NCBI GenBank assembly: GCA_021158735.1
Contig: JAGGUC010000043.1
Location: 1-5,814, forward strand
Origin: Desulfurococcales archaeon
GTDB taxonomy: Archaea; Thermoproteota; Thermoprotei_A; Sulfolobales; NBVN01
Reading direction: 5' to 3'
Length of the DNA: 5,814 nt
The notes beneath the pieces were generated by a model that was not told where the DNA came from, made no database searches, and was given only the letters and a program-made list of their open reading frames with translations. The position numbers were made by a program, and so were the translations under genes. Below, in pieces: positions 1 through 5,814 of this stretch (position 1 is the stretch's first letter; every line of letters begins with the position of its first letter).

Positions 1-667
1 ATAAGCCACTTGATATTATCTCCGGTGTCAACCTAGTAACAACTACGGACTCCCTTATCAGTCCACTAGAGTATAAGCTGAGGGCTCTCTCAGATAGCGT
101 GACGTATATTTCCTTGGCGTCCTCAACGACTACGAAGCCTCTTCTCTTAAACTTCCTTACCCACTCAGGTACTTCCTCAACAACCTGAGGGCTAGTGAGT
201 TTACTGAGTTTATTCTTTACCTCTCTAACATATTCCATAAAACTATTCTCTGCTTCCCTAGTCCCAATATACCTAGCAGTACCTTTACTTACATCAATAA
301 TTGAGAATTTCCTAAGGATGCCAACTGCGGCCTCAAACTCATTATTACTGAGCCCGCACTCAACCTTCAGCTTGCTTATAAGGATGTCCTTCCCTAAACT
401 CTTAGCTATTTCAAACAGTTTCTCTTCAGGCAATCCCCTCTCTAAGTACTCCATGCCTAGTTGAGACACTCTTATTCTATAGACCTTCTTTCGCGACACC
501 TCAATTAAGTTCTTACTTGACAGCTCTTCCAGATCTCGCATTAGGTCACTGACCTTCTTACCTAACTTTTCAGCCAGTGATTTTGCAGTTAATGTGCCTT
601 TAGACTCAGCTAGTACCTTAACTATGTTGTAGTGCCTTGGCGGTAATTTCACTACTGCACCAGTCAT
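1..667 (-). CDS. pheS: Phenylalanyl-tRNA synthetase alpha subunit, N-terminal part (partial, runs off the left edge)
   Basis: My reverse-strand translation from the ATG at 667-665 is open for 222 codons to the window edge, so the catalytic aminoacylation domain lies outside. PheS pairs with PheT as an alpha2beta2 enzyme that charges tRNA-Phe in the cytoplasm. Residues about 10-68 read as a winged-helix domain (KLPPRHYNIVKVL, then a helix-turn-helix around LAEKLGKKVSDLMRDLEEL). The motif ERGLPEEKL (77-84) and the end TRLTPEIISSG (211-221) match what I recall of archaeal/eukaryotic PheS, where LTPE...SG leads into the catalytic domain. A second helical unit lies at about 85-135 and a third at about 165-205. 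An AAGGT ribosome-binding motif (681-677) lies 9 nt before the ATG. The divergent neighbour nurA is functionally unrelated. The main alternative, a DNA-binding winged-helix regulator, is made unlikely by the GLPEEKL and LTPE motifs. Confidence 0.85.
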   Translation of the reverse strand, partial: MTGAVVKLPPRHYNIVKVLAESKGTLTAKSLAEKLGKKVSDLMRDLEELSSKNLIEVSRKKVYRIRVSQLGMEYLERGLPEEKLFEIAKSLGKDILISKLKVECGLSNNEFEAAVGILRKFSIIDVSKGTARYIGTREAENSFMEYVREVKNKLSKLTSPQVVEEVPEWVRKFKRRGFVVVEDAKEIYVTLSERALSLYSSGLIRESVVVTRLTPEIISSGL

Positions 668-700
668 AACATTATTACCTTGTTTAAAGAAAAAGACTTA

Positions 701-715
701 CTTTTTAAGTTTAGC
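701..715 (-). promoter_or_regulatory. Candidate BRE/TATA promoter of pheS
   Basis: Read on the minus strand, GCTAAA (715-710) resembles a BRE and is followed directly by the TATA-like CTTAAAAAG (709-701). The TATA centre is about 38 nt upstream of the pheS ATG. With the usual archaeal spacing of about 25-27 nt, transcription would start near 679, giving a leader of roughly 12 nt. That would place the AAGGT motif at the very 5' end of the message, so the exact start is uncertain. Inferred from sequence pattern only. Confidence 0.45.
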
Positions 716-804
716 AATAATTTCCTAATGCGCTCAGCTATTTTATAATTAGGCAAACTACTTAGGTAATACTTTATGTCTTGGGAGATTAACTCAATGA
801 ATAT

Positions 805-818
805 GCCAAAGTATTAAA
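805..818 (+). promoter_or_regulatory. Candidate BRE/TATA promoter of nurA-herA
   Basis: GCCAAA (805-810) resembles a BRE and is followed by the TATA-like TATTAAA (812-818). The expected transcription start is near 840, giving a leader of about 47 nt before the nurA TTG and placing the ATG at 844 almost at the 5' end of the message. The CCAAA plus AT-rich arrangement recurs upstream of glmS. Alternative TATA-like boxes at 741-747 and 772-777 cannot be excluded. Confidence 0.4.
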
Positions 819-886
819 GCTATGTAGGACAAGAAATTCATTAATGGATGACGTAGGAGGTAGGCAAACAGACAAGGGGTTGCTAT

Positions 887-1954
887 TTGATCAGGAGTAT
901 ACTGAGTATATTGGTGGACGAACTAGCTACTGCCTCTTTAAGGAGGAGTAAGTACGCACTAACCTACGACTATGATGCAGGGAATATCTACCTACAACTT
1001 AAGGACATTGATGTAGTGGAGCTTGAAAAACCTAGGTCGAGATATGATGTAGTAGCTCTTGATGTAGCTTCAGCAACAATACATGTGGGTGGTGGTGAAA
1101 TAGCACTGGCCGCAGGTTGCGTCGTGGGTAAGAAGTTGCTCACCTACCCGAGCCTAATAAAAGGCTCAGCTAATGGCCCCCCATTTATTGGGGCACCCAT
1201 AACGCGTGAATTAAGTCTAATTACTAATAAGTACGTCATGCTTGGTGTGCGGTACTCTGAGGATCCTGACTTACCGGAAGGTGCCCTAACACATGATGTT
1301 AGGATAGCTCTTGAGACGCACTTGATTCGGGAAGCATCTGAAGTTACTTTTAGGGAGGGTATACTCCTAGTAGACGGTCCGATTCACTACTCTATCACAC
1401 ATCCTAAAGAGGGAGCCATGTGGAATATCGAGGTTGAGAAGCTTAATGAAAGCAGGGTTAAGGCCATGCATGAGGTTCTCGAACTCGGTTACTTCCCAAT
1501 ATCAGTTGTTAAGAGAGTGTGGGCATCAAAGCATTTGGCAAGGAAAATAGGGTTACTGGATACTAAGGATGTAGCGCTTATTGCATCTATAATAAACACT
1601 AAGCACGGCAGGTTTAGTAGACCTTTAATGGTTGGGCCCATAGAGATAGCTGAGCGCGAGATCAGGAAAATCCTCTCATATGTTGTAGTACCTTCAAGCA
1701 AGTACAGCAGGGTATTCACGATATATAGGGTGGAGGTCCTTAAGGGTACCGCTGACGCACTTGGCAACAAGCTAAAAGATGTCATGTCTCACCTAGCCTA
1801 CTCAACTATGTCTTACGGCACGTCAATACCGTACAAGATAGAAATAGCGGACTCCGTCTCTAAGGAACTCACGGCAAGTATGGCGTCACTTGTTGAATTA
1901 ATGCTGAAGGTTAAGGGAGTACCTGTTCTCTACGGGGGTGTGAGCATTGAGTAG
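887..1954 (+). CDS. nurA: NurA domain 5'-3' nuclease (HerA partner in DNA-end resection)
   Basis: A protein of 355 aa recognised as NurA. In archaea NurA is a toroidal dimer that docks on hexameric HerA and degrades DNA strands to leave 3' overhangs for RadA after Mre11-Rad50 processing. Visible landmarks fit the family. The first catalytic acidic motif is VVALDVAS with D59, matching the AxDGS-type motif. E143 lies in ALETHL. VDGP (162-165) carries the second metal-binding Asp, D163. VVKR (207-210) is the conserved lysine motif, and a C-terminal segment around EIADSVSKEL (319-328) follows. Motif assignment is from memory of the family. The start is TTG at 887: an in-frame stop lies at 854-856 and no ATG/GTG/TTG occurs between. 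TTG 911 and GTG 914 would cut the N-terminal helix IRSILSILVDEL. The motif AAGGGGT (874-880) 6 nt upstream is a weak ribosome site. The stop overlaps herA, which strongly supports the identity. Confidence 0.88.
   Translation: MIRSILSILVDELATASLRRSKYALTYDYDAGNIYLQLKDIDVVELEKPRSRYDVVALDVASATIHVGGGEIALAAGCVVGKKLLTYPSLIKGSANGPPFIGAPITRELSLITNKYVMLGVRYSEDPDLPEGALTHDVRIALETHLIREASEVTFREGILLVDGPIHYSITHPKEGAMWNIEVEKLNESRVKAMHEVLELGYFPISVVKRVWASKHLARKIGLLDTKDVALIASIINTKHGRFSRPLMVGPIEIAEREIRKILSYVVVPSSKYSRVFTIYRVEVLKGTADALGNKLKDVMSHLAYSTMSYGTSIPYKIEIADSVSKELTASMASLVELMLKVKGVPVLYGGVSIE
1934..1943 (+). promoter_or_regulatory. Ribosome-binding site of herA inside the 3' end of nurA
   Basis: The G-rich stretch ending GGGGTGTGA resembles the archaeal GAGGTGA ribosome-binding consensus and ends 3 nt before the TTG at 1947. 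It decides in favour of TTG 1947 over the in-frame ATG at 1986 (residue 14), which has no comparable motif upstream. Because it lies within nurA codons, translation of the two genes is probably coupled. Confidence 0.55.
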
Positions 1955-3797
1955 CGCAGACCACATAGAGAGCATCGAAACTAATATGGAAAGAGCATTT
2001 CAGAAAGCAGAGAAATTAGGTGAGGTCATAGGAATAGTAAGTAGGAAGACTCCGTCAAAGCTCGCTCAAGAATACGGTGTCGTAGTTATCGAGGTTGACC
2101 CTGCTACATACTACAGGGTGGGGACATCACTGAGTGTAGGTGATTACTTGATAGCTGTTGACATAAGAACTCTTAAAGCAGTGGGGCTTAAGGTGGTTTC
2201 CGTCAGCAGGGCGGACATAGTCTCCGAGGTCCGCTCCATGCCTGCAATTACGCTTGAGCCTGATGTTGAGGGGCTCTTGACTAGTGCTGTACTTGAGGCG
2301 GCGCCACTGCTTACCGAAGATAGTGAGCCGCTGGGAATGCCGATCGAGCCGCAGTCACCTGTAGTCATACCGACTAATACGGATGTACTGGCCAGAGTTA
2401 TTGGGCTTCCAAGCCAGGGCCTTATCTTAGGTGGGTTGCACACAGGATCAAGTAGCATAGCTGGTGGGAGGATACCGATGTACCTGCCGAGGACAGAGGT
2501 ATTTAAACACATGATGATAATAGGTACAACTGGGTCGGGCAAAACAACATTTGTCAAGAACCTGATATACTCTATCCACACCTCCTGGCCTGAAACAATG
2601 GTTGCTGTGGTAGATGCGGCTGGGGACTATACGCAAATAGCTCTTCCCCCATCCAACTGCCCTGAAGGGCATGAAATATACGTCAATTCATGTAGGGATC
2701 TCCTAGAGAGAGTACCAAAGTGGATCACGGTATTGGTTCCCATAAAACGGGGAGAATCTAATCTTAGGGGGTTTGCAGAGAAATATGTGATTGACCGAGT
2801 AGGTAGGTTGGCCGAGGTTTTCCATGGCTTGAGACCTGATGTAAAGGCCGTAGTCCCTGGGAGGGACTTCGGAACTGTTAATTCTATTATTGTTAAGGTT
2901 AAGTTAGGGAACGTTTACGAGGTAGTAGTTGAGGTAGTACCTATATCACTCAGTTACCAGCAGTTGGCGGATCACCTAGAGATATTTCCGTTATTCTCAA
3001 GACAGGCCAAGGTGTATTTGAGGAATATACTCAATTACTTGGAGTCGGTCGAAGGTGCTATAATAAACTTTACGCACCTGCACAGACTGTTTCAAAAGAA
3101 GTTTGATGCTCTGAGGCGAGATCTGAAGCTTCATAAAGGGACGCTCGAGAATATTGAAAGAGCACTTAACTTTATTGCTGGCTCGGAAGAGGTCGATGTG
3201 AGTATAGACAGGCGAGTCATTGGCATGCCGCCAGCTGACGTGCTTGCAGGAAATTACAGAGGGCCCGTAATCCTGGATCTTGATTATGCCTTCCTGAGGG
3301 GTGCTCACTTCCTGATAATTAACATGATCGCATATGAGTTCATGAGGTCCATGTATGTGTGGAAGAAGGTCGGAGAAGGTGCGACTAAGCCAGTAGTGCT
3401 CATACTTGATGAGGCACACAGGTTCTTTCCTTCGGAAGGAACCCTTCCTGAGGAGGTGGAGTTGCTTGCTGACTTCATAGCTAGAGTAGCTAGGCTGGGG
3501 AGGGCTCGGGGGTTAGGACTGATTTTTTCCACTCACTCCCCCAGGGATGTCCATAAGATAGTAATTCAGTTAGCTAACACTAAGGTTGTTTTTAGGAGCA
3601 GGAGGGAGTATCTGGAGCTTTTGGATGTGCCTAAGGAGTACTACAGAATTATTGAGCTGGCACCGGATCGTGTAGCACTTATTGAGAGCCCAACAATTAG
3701 GGTGGGCTATGCGCTTTTCCGTACTTCTGAGCCGCTTCTAGGACACTTCGACCTTGGGAGAGTAGCTGCTGGAGCTGACCTTAAGTATCAGGGGTGA
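1947..3797 (+). CDS. herA: HerA hexameric DNA translocase/helicase ATPase
   Basis: A 616-aa FtsK-HerA superfamily ATPase. HerA forms a hexamer that pumps DNA through the NurA dimer during end resection. Residues about 24-110 are beta-rich with G-x-V-I-G-I-V and YRVG..LSVGDYLIAVD, as in the HAS-barrel. Walker A is GTTGSGKT (193-200, catalytic K199). A helical insert lies at about 338-410. Walker B is VVLILDEAH (483-491, D488 E489). The segment ARLGRARGLGLIFSTHSP (515-532) occupies the place of the family's arginine-finger and sensor region, followed by QLANTKVVFR (541-550). Walker A to B spans about 290 residues, which seems long; an extra beta-rich block at about 262-335 may account for this. 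The only two cysteines are C238 and C249. The TTG start overlaps nurA by 8 nt. Bacterial HerA defence ATPases share the fold, but the NurA partner and archaeal setting point to the housekeeping repair protein. Confidence 0.92.
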   Translation: MSSADHIESIETNMERAFQKAEKLGEVIGIVSRKTPSKLAQEYGVVVIEVDPATYYRVGTSLSVGDYLIAVDIRTLKAVGLKVVSVSRADIVSEVRSMPAITLEPDVEGLLTSAVLEAAPLLTEDSEPLGMPIEPQSPVVIPTNTDVLARVIGLPSQGLILGGLHTGSSSIAGGRIPMYLPRTEVFKHMMIIGTTGSGKTTFVKNLIYSIHTSWPETMVAVVDAAGDYTQIALPPSNCPEGHEIYVNSCRDLLERVPKWITVLVPIKRGESNLRGFAEKYVIDRVGRLAEVFHGLRPDVKAVVPGRDFGTVNSIIVKVKLGNVYEVVVEVVPISLSYQQLADHLEIFPLFSRQAKVYLRNILNYLESVEGAIINFTHLHRLFQKKFDALRRDLKLHKGTLENIERALNFIAGSEEVDVSIDRRVIGMPPADVLAGNYRGPVILDLDYAFLRGAHFLIINMIAYEFMRSMYVWKKVGEGATKPVVLILDEAHRFFPSEGTLPEEVELLADFIARVARLGRARGLGLIFSTHSPRDVHKIVIQLANTKVVFRSRREYLELLDVPKEYYRIIELAPDRVALIESPTIRVGYALFRTSEPLLGHFDLGRVAAGADLKYQG

Positions 3798-3806
3798 TGG
3801 AGTAAT

Positions 3807-3817
3807 ACCAAATTATA
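3807..3817 (+). promoter_or_regulatory. Possible BRE/TATA promoter of glmS
   Basis: ACCAAA (3807-3812) followed by TTATA (3813-3817) lies in the 63-bp herA-glmS spacer and resembles the CCAAA-plus-AT arrangement upstream of nurA. The expected start would be near 3840, about 20 nt before the glmS start codon. glmS might also be reached by read-through from nurA-herA, since no clear T-rich terminator follows herA. Confidence 0.35.
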
Positions 3818-3833
3818 GAATAAAAATGTCGCA

Positions 3834-3853
3834 GTACCTAGTTTCTTAGGTGC
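3834..3853 (+). other. Short hairpin covering the glmS ribosome-binding site
   Basis: Arms GTACCTA (3834-3840) and TAGGTGC (3847-3853) form a 7-bp stem (six Watson-Crick pairs and one G-U) with a 6-nt loop. The right arm contains the AGGTG ribosome-binding motif of glmS. It has no U-tract after it, so it does not look like an intrinsic terminator. A regulatory role is inference. Confidence 0.4.
3848..3852 (+). promoter_or_regulatory. Ribosome-binding site of glmS (AGGTG)
   Basis: AGGTG lies 8 nt upstream of the TTG at 3861, normal archaeal spacing. A second purine run, AGGAG (3856-3860), directly abuts the start codon and is too close to serve as a Shine-Dalgarno site. Confidence 0.55.
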
Positions 3854-3860
3854 ACAGGAG

Positions 3861-5771
3861 TTGTGCGGGATTATAGGGGTGGTTGCTAGCGCTGAGTTCA
3901 GGAGGAGTTGCAGGCTAGGGACATTAATTAAGCAGGCATTAAAGCACCTGGAGTATAGAGGGTATGATTCAGTAGGATTTGCTATAATAACCTATGATGG
4001 AAGGCTTGTGGTCAGAAAGTCGCGTGGAATGATTGATGCAGTATCTGTTAAGCTAGGTTTTGATGAATTAGATGGATACATAGGGATAGGTCATACTAGG
4101 TGGGCCACGCATGGACCGCCGAGCGACTCTAACGCGCATCCACACATTGACTGCAGGGGGCGGGTGGCTGTAGTACATAATGGAATAATAGAGAACTACA
4201 TGGAGCTGAAGAACTACCTTATGAAGCGGGGTCACTCATTTAGTTCAGAGACAGACAGCGAAGTGATCCCCCACTTAATAGAGGAGTTCAAGAAGTTGGG
4301 TGCCTCACCTTATGATGCATTTAAAGCAGCTGTCTCAGTACTGAAAGGAGCGTACGCCTTAGCAGCAATAGACCTCGATTCGCCAGACAGAATATTTTTT
4401 GCTAGGAGCACATCACCGCTTGTTGTGGGAATAGGTAGTAGTGAGAACTATGTGGCAAGCGACATTCCCGCCTTCCTCGAGTACACGAGGAACGTAGTGG
4501 TTCTCAGGGATGGTGAGGTAGGCTACATAACATCGGACGAAGTCCACGTTGAAAAGCTTATTTGCGGGAGGATAGGACACTCTGAAGTACCTTCTGAATT
4601 ACAGGTGATTCTCGATACTTTAGAGGCGACTGCCGTAGATTTGAGGAATAGAGTGCGTGAGATTGACTGGACCCCCGAAATGGCTATGAGGGGCGGGTAC
4701 CCGCACTTCATGCTGAAGGAAATCCACGAACAGCCTCAGGCGGCCTCATCCACATTGGCTGGTGCAGCTAGTGAGGTAAGGCAGGTGGCCGAGCACCTTA
4801 AGGGTGTTGAGAGGGTTATTGTTGTTGGTGCAGGTACCTCCTACCACGCCTCATACATTGGGGCTTTACTGCTGAGTAATGTAGCTGGTGTGTGGTCCAT
4901 ACCAATTATCTCCTCGGAGATGAGGTGGTACCTGAGGAGCTTAGGGGAAGGCGATGCCGTAATAGCTGTGAGTCAGTCTGGTGAAACTATAGATACATTG
5001 CTAGCTGTTAGAGAAGCTAAGAAGTTAGGTGTACTGACTGTATCACTGTCTAATGTAGTTGATTCAGCGATACCTAGGGAGTCGGATCTAGTGATATACA
5101 CGAGGGCAGGACCTGAAATAGGTGTAGCGGCAACAAAAACATTCACTACCCAGGTAGTGGCGTTAGCCTACTTAGCCGCTGAGTTAGCACGTGTCAAGGG
5201 CTTCATAAGCAGCGGTGAATACACTAAGTATGTAGCAGAACTCAGGAGATTGCCTGAGATTATTGCAGGTGTGATTGCACAGTATGAGGCTAAGGCTAGG
5301 AGGATCGCTAAGAACATGGTCAATAAGAAGTCGGCATTCTACCTGGGCAGGGGTTACGGGCTCCCTATATCTATGGAGGGCGCTTTAAAGCTTAAGGAGA
5401 TAGCATATATTCACGCTGAGGCGTACCCTGCAGGCGAGTCTAAGCACGGCCCCATAGCACTCGTCGAGGAGGACTTCCCAGTAATATTTACTGCATTGAG
5501 TGATGAAGAGTACGAGTTAATTAAGAGTAATATTGAGGAGATGAGGGCTAGGTATGCCTGGGTCATAGCTGTAGTTCCTAAAATAAATAATATAGTGGAG
5601 GAGGTGCTTAAGTTAGCTAGTGAATGTATTCCGCTACCACCTCTTAACCCTGCCGTAGCTCCAGCAGCATACATAATACCGCATCAACTTATAGCTTACT
5701 ATACAGCGGTATTTAAAGGGCATGATCCTGATAAACCTCGTAACTTAGCCAAGACTGTTACAGTTTATTGA
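3861..5771 (+). CDS. glmS: Glutamine--fructose-6-phosphate aminotransferase (isomerizing)
   Basis: A 636-aa enzyme that makes glucosamine-6-phosphate from fructose-6-phosphate and glutamine, the entry step to UDP-GlcNAc. The N-terminal class II glutamine amidotransferase domain (about 1-230) begins Met-Cys-Gly-Ile-Ile, so Cys2 becomes the N-terminal nucleophile; this fixes the TTG start at 3861. It carries LEYRGYDS (30-37), HTRWATHG (78-85), HNGIIENY (106-113) and D132. GGYPHFMLKEIHEQP (278-292) leads to two SIS sugar-isomerase domains: GAGTSYHA (323-330), SQSGET (371-376) and GPEIGVAATKTFTTQ (417-431) in the first; LGRG (495-498) and EGALKLKEIAYIHAEAYPAG (506-525) in the second. K510, E513 and H529 align with E. 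coli K485, E488 and H504, and K631 in the LAKTVTVY tail with K603. The family tail usually ends in Glu; here it ends in Tyr. It is slightly longer than the roughly 609-aa E. coli enzyme, mainly in the linker between the domains. All catalytic positions are intact. Confidence 0.97.
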   Translation: MCGIIGVVASAEFRRSCRLGTLIKQALKHLEYRGYDSVGFAIITYDGRLVVRKSRGMIDAVSVKLGFDELDGYIGIGHTRWATHGPPSDSNAHPHIDCRGRVAVVHNGIIENYMELKNYLMKRGHSFSSETDSEVIPHLIEEFKKLGASPYDAFKAAVSVLKGAYALAAIDLDSPDRIFFARSTSPLVVGIGSSENYVASDIPAFLEYTRNVVVLRDGEVGYITSDEVHVEKLICGRIGHSEVPSELQVILDTLEATAVDLRNRVREIDWTPEMAMRGGYPHFMLKEIHEQPQAASSTLAGAASEVRQVAEHLKGVERVIVVGAGTSYHASYIGALLLSNVAGVWSIPIISSEMRWYLRSLGEGDAVIAVSQSGETIDTLLAVREAKKLGVLTVSLSNVVDSAIPRESDLVIYTRAGPEIGVAATKTFTTQVVALAYLAAELARVKGFISSGEYTKYVAELRRLPEIIAGVIAQYEAKARRIAKNMVNKKSAFYLGRGYGLPISMEGALKLKEIAYIHAEAYPAGESKHGPIALVEEDFPVIFTALSDEEYELIKSNIEEMRARYAWVIAVVPKINNIVEEVLKLASECIPLPPLNPAVAPAAYIIPHQLIAYYTAVFKGHDPDKPRNLAKTVTVY

Positions 5772-5776
5772 GGTGG
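5770..5776 (+). promoter_or_regulatory. Ribosome-binding site of the downstream nucleotidyltransferase
   Basis: GAGGTGG matches the archaeal GAGGTGA consensus closely, overlaps the glmS stop codon and ends 5 nt before GTG 5782. It supports GTG 5782 over the in-frame GTG at 5773, which lies inside the motif, and implies co-translation with glmS. Confidence 0.65.
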
Positions 5777-5781
5777 AAGGT

Positions 5782-5814
5782 GTGCGTAAAGCCGTAATCT
5801 TAGCTGGAGGGGCG
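5782..5814 (+). CDS. Sugar-1-phosphate nucleotidyltransferase, first 11 residues (partial, GlmU-like?)
   Basis: GTG at 5782 opens a frame reading MRKAVILAGGA up to the window edge. AVILAGG is the start of the nucleotide-binding signature (LAGGxGxRL) of NTP_transferase enzymes, which join a sugar-1-phosphate to UTP or dTTP. The gene begins 10 nt after the glmS stop with a good ribosome-binding site, so it is in the same operon. Archaeal GlmU-like enzymes (uridylyltransferase plus acetyltransferase) act later in the pathway that GlmS starts, which makes that the favoured identity. A glucose-1-phosphate thymidylyl- or mannose-1-phosphate guanylyltransferase would begin in a similar way. Eleven residues cannot decide. 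Confidence 0.6.
   Translation, partial: MRKAVILAGGA

Larger units (their letters stand above)
668..886. other. Divergent intergenic region between pheS and nurA
   Basis: This AT-rich stretch of about 219 bp separates two divergent genes and must hold both of their promoters. Besides the two best candidates annotated separately, further TATA-like stretches are seen on the plus strand at 741-747 (TTTTATA) and 772-777 (CTTTAT). The 9-mer TAGGCAAAC occurs twice, at 750-758 and 861-869. Two tiny reading frames (776-817, 13 codons; 844-951, 35 codons, overlapping the start of nurA) have ATG starts but no recognisable content. I see no tRNA, no conserved ncRNA fold and no strong terminator. Confidence 0.7.

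Noticed and set aside
195..464. Plus-strand 89-codon open frame rich in Ser/Leu
   Set aside because: It lies antisense to pheS, whose reverse frame is continuous and carries recognisable motifs; the low-complexity translation is typical of a shadow frame.
776..817. 13-codon frame with ATG and an upstream AGGT at 9 nt spacing
   Set aside because: Too short, no recognisable content and expected by chance in AT-rich intergenic DNA.
941..946. AGGAGG inside nurA as an internal translation start
   Set aside because: It encodes Arg-Arg in NurA, and no in-frame start codon follows at suitable spacing; the ATG at 972 is out of frame.
2144..2581. Minus-strand 145-codon open frame inside herA
   Set aside because: It is antisense to conserved HerA coding sequence including the start of Walker A; no recognisable domain and no promoter-like signal.
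2997..3419. Minus-strand 140-codon open frame inside herA
   Set aside because: Shadow of the HerA helical insert and Walker B region; the translation resembles no family I know.
1947..3797. HerA as part of an antiphage system (HerA with SIR2 or DUF4297 partners)
   Set aside because: The partner is a clear NurA nuclease and the flanks are housekeeping genes; no defence-type effector or mobile-element signs are present.
3798..3860. Possible glmS ribozyme or riboswitch upstream of glmS
   Set aside because: Only 63 bp separate herA from glmS, far less than the bacterial ribozyme needs, and no matching core is seen.

Overview
The window looks like chromosomal DNA of a thermophilic archaeon, most likely a crenarchaeote (Thermoproteota). 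The evidence is an archaeal-type PheRS alpha subunit, a NurA-HerA pair, BRE/TATA-like promoter elements, Shine-Dalgarno-type GGTG motifs, heavy use of AGG/AGA for arginine and frequent TTG/GTG starts. The species cannot be named from the sequence alone.

Layout. On the minus strand, 1-667 is the 5' part of pheS (N-terminal winged-helix region of the phenylalanyl-tRNA synthetase alpha subunit), cut by the window edge. A divergent intergenic region of about 219 bp (668-886) carries one plausible archaeal promoter in each direction. On the plus strand follow nurA (887-1954) and herA (1947-3797), overlapping by 8 nt. After a 63-bp spacer with a weak promoter and a hairpin comes glmS (3861-5771). 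Ten bases later the first 11 codons of a sugar-phosphate nucleotidyltransferase begin (5782 to the window end).

How the genes work together. NurA (nuclease) and HerA (hexameric ATPase translocase) are known partners in archaeal DNA-end resection with Mre11-Rad50. Here they are translationally coupled, and mre11/rad50 are not next to them on either side within the window. GlmS makes glucosamine-6-phosphate from fructose-6-phosphate and glutamine. The following gene, if it is GlmU-like, would act later in the same UDP-GlcNAc route, so the right end is an amino-sugar operon. PheS belongs to translation and is unrelated apart from sharing the divergent promoter region.

Overall this is an ordinary housekeeping region. 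I see no CRISPR array, mobile element, tRNA, rRNA or clear new system. The most interesting details are a short hairpin that would cover the glmS ribosome-binding site, probably only on transcripts reading through from herA; a run of four consecutive non-ATG starts; some sequence peculiarities of HerA; and an orphan strong ribosome-binding motif upstream of nurA.
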